A DNA stretch of 11,814 nucleotides from Bacteroidota bacterium (lineage in GTDB: Bacteria > Bacteroidota > Bacteroidia > Bacteroidales > B39-G9). Location of the stretch: contig JAUVJB010000080.1 of NCBI GenBank assembly GCA_030592465.1, forward strand, positions 1-11,814, in the 5' to 3' direction. The notes below the pieces were generated by a model, which saw only the letters and a program-made list of their open reading frames with translations, had not been told where the DNA came from and did no database searches. Every line of letters starts with the position of its first letter. Position 1 is the stretch's first letter. The position numbers and the translations under genes are program-made. Below, piece by piece: positions 7,230 through 11,814 of this stretch.

Positions 7230-7589
7230 AGTGAATGTCTATAAAGTCAAGTTCCAACAATTTGAGATTTTAGAATTAAGAATTAAGATTTAATCCCGAA
7301 GTTTCAGCGATTTTTTAAGGGTAATTCATTTTAATAAATTTTAGTTTTAAATACTGTATATCGATTAAACATGGCGGTAGATAAAGTGCTTTGTGAATCT
7401 TTGTGGTTCCTGATTTTTACCACATGGAAATTTATCATTTGAATTATACGAATTGTTAAACGGCTAAATTGTTATAACAATTGCCATTATATTTTAACAA
7501 TAGCAATTTAACAATAGAACAATTTATCAATTAAAATATATTGCCAAATTGTTTTCCGACCTATCGGAATTTTGATAAAACTCAATAAT
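7230..7589. other. 360-base spacer without a gene, holding degenerate repeats
   Basis: No coding frame or tRNA is recognisable between the convergent ChaN-like and alaS genes. It holds four contiguous heptads GATTTTA, GAATTAA, GAATTAA, GATTTAA at 7266-7293; a CTTTGTG pair at 7389-7395 and 7399-7405; a TGTGGT/ACCACA inverted pair (7402-7407, 7419-7424); a 16-base perfect palindrome AATTGTTATAACAATT at 7467-7482; and an 11-base direct repeat TTTAACAATAG at 7493-7503 and 7507-7517 (period 14). None of these has a clear function. Confidence 0.6.
7554..7569. terminator. Small hairpin beyond the alaS stop codon
   Basis: TTCCGA, a 4-base loop and TCGGAA form a perfect 6-bp stem about 20 bases beyond the alaS stop. 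On the minus strand it is followed by AACAATTT rather than a T-run. On the plus strand it is followed by TTTTG. It may be a weak terminator in either direction; the T-tract fits the plus direction better. Confidence 0.35.
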
Positions 7590-10208
7590 TTAACAAATTT
7601 TATCCTTAGCTTTTTCAATTGCTTTTGTCAAACCATCTGGATTTTTTCCACCTGCGGCAGCATAAAAAGCTTGCCCTCCTCCACCTCCTTTAATCTCTTT
7701 TGAAATTTCGCGAATAATATTTCCTGCATGTAAATCTTTTTCTTTAATCAAATTTTCAGAAATCATTACTGTTAGACTTGCTTTCCCGTTAATCGCAGCA
7801 CCGAGGACGAGATATAAGTTATCAATTTGATTCTTAAGCTGAAAAGCAATGTCTTTTATAGAATCAACAGAATCGATATTAATTATTTCTGCAATAACAT
7901 TAGTTCCATTAACAGCTTGTACTTTATTAATTAAATCTTTCTTAATAATATTTACTTTTTCTTTATTAAAATCTTCAATCTTTTTCTTAAGCTGAGCATT
8001 CTCATTAATAATATCTTCAATGCTTTTGATAACATTTTTGGGATTATCAAAAATTTGCTTAACATCTTTCAATGTATTTATCTCATTATTAATATATTGT
8101 TCTGCATTAAAAGAAGTAATTGCCTCAATTCGTCTAATACCGGCAGCAATAGCTGTTTCCGAAATTATTTTAAAAAAACCTATTTCACCGGTTGCATTAA
8201 CATGAGTACCTGCACAAAGCTCAATAGAATCTCCAAACTGGATAACTCTTACAGTATCGCCATATTTCTCACCAAATAAAGCCATAGCGCCTAATTCTTC
8301 AGCTCTTTTAATTGGTAAATTACGCCTCTCGTTTAATTGAATATTTTCTCTAATTTTAATATTTACAATTTGTTCTACTTTGGCAATTTCTTCATCGGTA
8401 AGTTTTTGAAAATGAGAAAAGTCAAAACGTAAATGTTTATCATCAACTAAAGAGCCTTTTTGTTCAACATGATTACCAAGTGTTTTACGCAAAGCATGAT
8501 GCAGTAAATGAGTTGCCGAATGATTACATTTTATCAAATTACGTCTATCTTTATTTACAACAGCTTTAAATTTAGCATTAACATCAGCCGGTAATTGTTT
8601 AGTAATATGAATAATCAGGTTATTTTCTTTTTTAGTATCAATAATTGAGATTTTCTCTCCATTTGCTTCAATATATCCCGAATCGCCAATCTGCCCACCA
8701 CTTTCGCCATAAAATGGAGTAAGCTGAAATACAAATTGAAAGAATTCTTTATTTTTGATTTTAATTTTTCGATAACGTGTAATTTTCACTTCAGCATCAG
8801 TATAATCATAGCCGACAAACTCCTCAACCTCATCATCTAACAGCACAATCCAATCATCAGCTTCTATAGCTGCAGCCACACGAGAGCGTGATTTTTGTTT
8901 TGCCATTTCTTTATTAAAATCATCAATATTTACAGTTAAATCATTTTCTTTTAAAATCAGCTGTGTCAAATCAAGCGGAAAGCCATAAGTATCATATAAA
9001 TCAAAAGCATCTTTGCCACTAATAATCTTATTATTATCTTTTTTAGTTTGTTTAATTATTCTATCAAGAAGTTTAATACCAACGTCAAGAGTACGTAAAA
9101 ATGACATTTCTTCTTCATTAATGATTTTTTCAATAATTTGCTGTTGTTGAATTAATTCAGGATAAGAATCACCCATAGTAGATATTAGAACAGGGATTAG
9201 AGTGTTAATAAAAGGTTCTTTTTGGTTTAAAAATGTGTAAGCATATCTAACAGCTCGTCGTAAGATACGACGGATTACATAACCGGCTTTATTATTTGAA
9301 GGTAACTGACCATCGGCAATAGCAAACGACACAGCTCGCAAATGATCGGCAATAACACGCATGGCAATATCATCCTTTTCATTTTCCCCATATTTCTTTC
9401 CTGATTTTCTTGCAATTTCTTGGATAATTGGTTGAAAAACATCTGTATCATAATTTGATTTTTTTCCTTGAACAACCATACATAAACGCTCAAATCCCAT
9501 ACCGGTGTCAACATGTTTCATTGGAAGCTGTTCTAACGAATTGTCAGCCTTCCGGTTATATTGAATAAAGACTAAATTCCATATCTCAATAACTAAAGGA
9601 TGATCTTTATTGATTAGATTAACAGCATTTACTTTTTTTCTATCCTCTTCACTTCTCAAATCAATGTGTATCTCCGAACAAGGACCGCAAGGACCTGTAT
9701 TTCCCATTTCCCAAAAATTATCTTTTTTTGAACCATTTATAATTCTATTCTCAGGAAGATGTTTTTTCCAAAAATTAAATGCTTCATTATCTTTATCCAA
9801 ATTATCATCTTTTGAACCTTCAAACACAGTTGCATAAAGTCTGTCTTTGGAAATTTTAAACACATCAATTAACAATTCCCAAGCCCAATCTATAGCCTGC
9901 TCTTTAAAATAATTACCAAACGACCAATTTCCAAGCATCTCAAACATTGTGTGATGGTATGTATCATGTCCAACTTCTTCAAGGTCATTATGTTTGCCTG
10001 ATACTCTTAAACATTTTTGTGAATTTGCTACACGTTTATATTTAACAGGGACATTACCTAAAAAAATTTCTTTAAACTGGTTCATTCCTGCATTGGTAAA
10101 CATAAGGGTTGGGTCGTTTTTGACTACCATTGGTGCAGATTGCAAAATTTGATGTTGTTTTGCTTCGAAAAAATTTTTAAATATTTTCCTTATTTCGTTC
10201 GAATTCAT
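7590..10208 (-). CDS. alaS: Alanyl-tRNA synthetase
   Basis: Full-length 872 aa. The cytoplasmic enzyme attaches alanine to tRNA-Ala and edits mischarged Ser/Gly. Seen in order: class II catalytic core from MNSNEIRKIF, with LMFTNAGMNQFK (35-46), HHTMFEMLGNWSFGNYF (85-101), NTGPCGPCSEIH (170-181) and DTGMGFERL (234-242); the tRNA-recognition helical region; SGGQIGDSG (503-511); the editing-domain zinc set H563 and H567 in HSATH, with C665 and H669 in CAGTHV; a lysine- and glutamate-rich coiled-coil region (about 705-760); and the C-Ala glycine motif GGGGGQAFYAAAGGKN (841-856). All key residues are present. The ATG at 10208 gives the normal start. It is divergent from the M23 gene over 142 bases, an arrangement I recall as common in Bacteroidota. 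No convincing promoter box for alaS was found in that gap. Confidence 0.97.
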   Translation of the reverse strand: MNSNEIRKIFKNFFEAKQHQILQSAPMVVKNDPTLMFTNAGMNQFKEIFLGNVPVKYKRVANSQKCLRVSGKHNDLEEVGHDTYHHTMFEMLGNWSFGNYFKEQAIDWAWELLIDVFKISKDRLYATVFEGSKDDNLDKDNEAFNFWKKHLPENRIINGSKKDNFWEMGNTGPCGPCSEIHIDLRSEEDRKKVNAVNLINKDHPLVIEIWNLVFIQYNRKADNSLEQLPMKHVDTGMGFERLCMVVQGKKSNYDTDVFQPIIQEIARKSGKKYGENEKDDIAMRVIADHLRAVSFAIADGQLPSNNKAGYVIRRILRRAVRYAYTFLNQKEPFINTLIPVLISTMGDSYPELIQQQQIIEKIINEEEMSFLRTLDVGIKLLDRIIKQTKKDNNKIISGKDAFDLYDTYGFPLDLTQLILKENDLTVNIDDFNKEMAKQKSRSRVAAAIEADDWIVLLDDEVEEFVGYDYTDAEVKITRYRKIKIKNKEFFQFVFQLTPFYGESGGQIGDSGYIEANGEKISIIDTKKENNLIIHITKQLPADVNAKFKAVVNKDRRNLIKCNHSATHLLHHALRKTLGNHVEQKGSLVDDKHLRFDFSHFQKLTDEEIAKVEQIVNIKIRENIQLNERRNLPIKRAEELGAMALFGEKYGDTVRVIQFGDSIELCAGTHVNATGEIGFFKIISETAIAAGIRRIEAITSFNAEQYINNEINTLKDVKQIFDNPKNVIKSIEDIINENAQLKKKIEDFNKEKVNIIKKDLINKVQAVNGTNVIAEIINIDSVDSIKDIAFQLKNQIDNLYLVLGAAINGKASLTVMISENLIKEKDLHAGNIIREISKEIKGGGGGQAFYAAAGGKNPDGLTKAIEKAKDKIC

Positions 10209-10282
10209 AAATCTGATATTAAAAATAAAAATTTATAATTTTGGCTATCATATTGGTTTTAACAACGTCTAATGTAAAAAAG

Positions 10283-10314
10283 TTTGTAAAATTAATTTAT
10301 TTAATTTAGTTTTG
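10283..10314 (+). promoter_or_regulatory. Complete Bacteroidota promoter for the M23 peptidase gene
   Basis: TTTG at 10283-10286, a 20-base spacer and TAGTTTTG at 10307-10314 match the Bacteroidota consensus TTTG-N19/21-TAnnTTTG exactly. It ends 36 bases before the ATG at 10351, giving a leader of about 30 bases. It is the best promoter match in the window. Confidence 0.7.
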
Positions 10315-10350
10315 TAACTGTTTATTATATTTTTTTAACATTTTTGGATA

Positions 10351-10983
10351 ATGTCAAAATATAAATACAAATTTAATCCTGAATTGCTTAAATATGATAA
10401 AATTGAAAAAACCAATAAACAAAGGTTTTATAAAATTTTATCATATCTTTTGGCAAGTACATTTATTGCTGTAATCATTATTATAATATTCTCAAATTTT
10501 TTTGACACACCAAAAGAAAAATCTTTAAAGCGTGAAAATAAACAATTATTGGTGCAATATAAAATAATGAATAAGAAATTAACTCAGGTTTCAAATGTAT
10601 TAAGCGATATTCAACAAAGAGATGATAATATATATCGAGTTATTTTCGAAGCTGATCCCATATCTAAATCAATTAGAGATGCCGGTTTTGGTGGCGTAAA
10701 TCGCTATGAAAAACTTGAAGGTTATACAAACTCAAAACTTGTTATTGAAACGGCAACAACATTAGATAAAATATCTAATGAATTATATGTGCAATCAAGA
10801 TCGTATGATGAGATTATTGAAATGGCAAAAAACAAACAAAAATATTTTTCATGCATTCCAGCAATTTCGCCAGTTTCTGACAAAGACTTAATAAGATTTG
10901 CATCAGGTTTTGGTTATAGGATTCATCCTATTTATAGCAGGTTGACGAACGAAGGGAGGAAATCCCGTATAGCGAAGCGATAG
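10351..10983 (+). pseudogene. M23 family peptidase gene, truncated at the start of the catalytic domain
   Basis: The 210-aa frame starts normally (MSKYKYKFNPELLKYDKIEK), has one transmembrane segment (about 28-51), a coiled-coil region (about 54-90, ending SDIQQRDDNIYRVIFEADPI), AGFGGVNRYE (111-120), and reaches the conserved entry of the M23 (LytM) domain, FASGFGYRIHPIY (183-195). Homologues then continue with a HxxxD zinc motif and about 115 more residues. Here the frame instead reads SRLTNEGRKSRIAKR and stops. All zinc ligands are therefore missing, so no peptidoglycan endopeptidase activity is expected from this copy. The break lies at about 10936-10947 and coincides with a change to a hairpin-rich sequence. 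It could be a real disruption or an assembly join. Gene identity is strong and the truncation is seen directly. The MerR-type gene that I recall often following in this neighbourhood is absent. Confidence 0.85.
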
Positions 10984-11156
10984 AGAAGCGTATCGGGAGA
11001 ACTGAAGAGTAAGGAACCACGTAGGGTTCCCTATTAAAAAACTAACGAGAACTAAGAAAAAAAACAAAAAAAACCTTTCTTCCTTTAAATCGTTTACGAT
11101 TCTTATGAAAATGATTCATAGCCTGGGGTTTCAACCCTAGGGAAACTGAAAAAAAA
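10945..11156. repeat. Hairpin-rich non-coding segment of unlike composition, possible interspersed repeat
   Basis: It holds an 11-base tandem pair, ATAGCGAAGCG (10969-10979) and ATAGAGAAGCG (10980-10990); a perfect hairpin GGAACC-N6-GGTTCC (11013-11030); a poly-purine stretch (about 11050-11073); a palindrome AATCGT-TT-ACGATT (11088-11101); and a 9-bp stem with one G-U pair, CCTGGGGTT against AACCCTAGG (11122-11141). The left part is much richer in G than the neighbouring genes. No coding frame, transposase or target-site duplication is visible. The GGGTTTCAACCC-type hairpin recalls REP-like interspersed elements, but identity cannot be settled here. Confidence 0.5.
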
Positions 11157-11184
11157 GAGGACGGATTAAAAATAATCCGTCCTC
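11157..11184 (-). terminator. Rho-independent terminator of the aminotransferase gene
   Basis: GAGGACGGATTA (11157-11168), loop AAAA (11169-11172) and TAATCCGTCCTC (11173-11184) form a perfect 12-bp stem. On the minus strand it is followed directly by a run of eight T (11156-11149). It begins 26 bases after the aminotransferase stop codon. This is the only canonical terminator in the window. Confidence 0.9.
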
Positions 11185-11210
11185 AATAAATTATAAAAAT
11201 GTATTTCTGT

Positions 11211-11814
11211 TTATCTTTTCTTCAATGCCGCTTTAATCATATCGATTGCTTTCTCAATATTCTCAACTGAGTTTGCATAAGAGAATCTCAGGAATCCTTC
11301 ACCATACTTTCCAAATGCTGCCCCGCTCAAACCTGCAACACCACCTTCCTCAAGTAAGTAATCTGCTAATTCATTTGAACGCATTCCGGTTCCTTCGATA
11401 TTTGGAAACACATAAAATGCACCTTTAGGATTATTACACCTGAAACCGTCGATTGAATTCATACCATCAACAATAATATCTCTTCTTTTCTCGAATTCTT
11501 TAACCATTTCCTCAACTTCAGTTTGCGGACCTGTTAATCCTTCCATACCAGCAATCTGAGTAAATGTTGCAGTACAAGAATTTACATTCGTCATTAATCT
11601 TGACATCTGATTTGCAACCTTGACCGGCATGATACCATAACCAAGTCTCCAGCCTGTCATTGCATAAGTTTTTGAGAAACCATCCATCATTATGGTTCTA
11701 TCCTTTACACCAGGAACGGATAAGATTGAATGATGCTCCCCACCATAAATTATCCTTGAATAAATTTCATCTGCAAAAATATAAATATCATTTTTGATAC
11801 AGATCTCTGCAATC
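11211..11814 (-). CDS. Class I PLP-dependent aminotransferase, C-terminal half (aspartate aminotransferase-like)
   Basis: The frame is open to the right edge; 200 complete C-terminal codons are visible of a family usually near 380-400 aa. It starts in the window at IAEICIKNDIYIFADEIYSRIIYGG, where the D and Y of ADEIY contact the PLP ring. It then has the Schiff-base lysine motif DGFSKTYAMTGWRLGYGIMP (K in SKTYAMTG), and later the substrate-carboxylate arginine region FLRFSYANSVENIEKAIDMI near the end. These fit fold-type I subgroup I enzymes such as AspC, exchanging amino groups between aspartate (or related amino acids) and 2-oxoglutarate. The exact substrate is not decidable. An internal ATG at 11690 is not the start. 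Codon choice differs from the genes to the left: more ATC, CAG, GAG and AAG, and few ATA. A strong terminator follows. Confidence 0.93.
   Translation of the reverse strand, partial: IAEICIKNDIYIFADEIYSRIIYGGEHHSILSVPGVKDRTIMMDGFSKTYAMTGWRLGYGIMPVKVANQMSRLMTNVNSCTATFTQIAGMEGLTGPQTEVEEMVKEFEKRRDIIVDGMNSIDGFRCNNPKGAFYVFPNIEGTGMRSNELADYLLEEGGVAGLSGAAFGKYGEGFLRFSYANSVENIEKAIDMIKAALKKR

Noticed and set aside
7295..7320. Terminator after the ChaN-like gene at CCCGAAGTTTCAGCGATTTTTT
   Set aside because: It has a T-run, but the bases before it do not form a stable stem; at best it is a decayed hairpin.
8020..8279. Two plus-strand open frames antisense to alaS
   Set aside because: Low-complexity, Ile/Leu/Ser-rich translations opposite a well-conserved gene; typical shadow frames with no promoter box.
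9275..9514. 79-codon minus-strand open frame inside alaS
   Set aside because: It is an out-of-frame shadow of alaS, whose frame here encodes conserved tRNA-synthetase sequence. It shows no family features of its own.
10936..11150. Group II intron or insertion sequence ending in the M23 gene
   Set aside because: No GTGCG-type 5' end, domain V-like hairpin, reverse transcriptase, transposase or target duplication is visible. A dispersed repeat remains possible but unproven.
1..11814. A new multi-gene defence, mobile or biosynthetic system
   Set aside because: The genes are ordinary housekeeping and envelope genes on alternating strands. Nothing links them into an operon-like system, and no integrase, toxin-antitoxin or nuclease gene is present.

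Overview
The window looks like a low-GC Bacteroidota chromosome fragment. The evidence is four matches to the Bacteroidota promoter box TAnnTTTG just upstream of genes, weak or absent Shine-Dalgarno sequences, a secreted lamin-tail-domain protein of the kind exported by type IX secretion, a DUF6588-like outer-membrane protein, and alaS divergent from an M23 peptidase gene, an arrangement I recall as common in this phylum. The genus cannot be named from this sequence.

Layout from left to right: a secreted multidomain surface protein (minus, runs off the left edge); asd, aspartate-semialdehyde dehydrogenase (plus), divergent from it across an 86-base region with overlapping promoters; a long inverted repeat between convergent genes; a DUF6588-like predicted beta-barrel protein and an MBL-fold hydrolase (both minus); folC (plus), divergent from the MBL gene; a repeat-filled spacer; a secreted ChaN-like protein (plus); a 360-base spacer without a gene; alaS (minus); an M23 peptidase gene (plus) broken at the start of its catalytic domain; a hairpin-rich segment of different composition; a strong terminator; and the C-terminal half of a class I aminotransferase (minus, runs off the right edge).

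The intact genes are mostly single-gene housekeeping units (lysine/threonine/methionine branch, folate polyglutamylation, alanine charging) mixed with envelope and secreted proteins. No multi-gene accessory system, phage, CRISPR array, defence island, tRNA or rRNA is visible. Genes alternate in strand, so most appear to be transcribed alone.

Two things deserve attention. First, the right end has a discontinuity at about 10936-10947. The M23 reading frame loses its family sequence just before the metal-binding motifs, and everything to the right differs in base and codon use. This is either a repeat-mediated rearrangement or an assembly misjoin. Second, four spacer segments carry degenerate repeats phased at 7 bases (or 14), one of them folded into a long palindrome. 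I found no convincing undescribed biological system.
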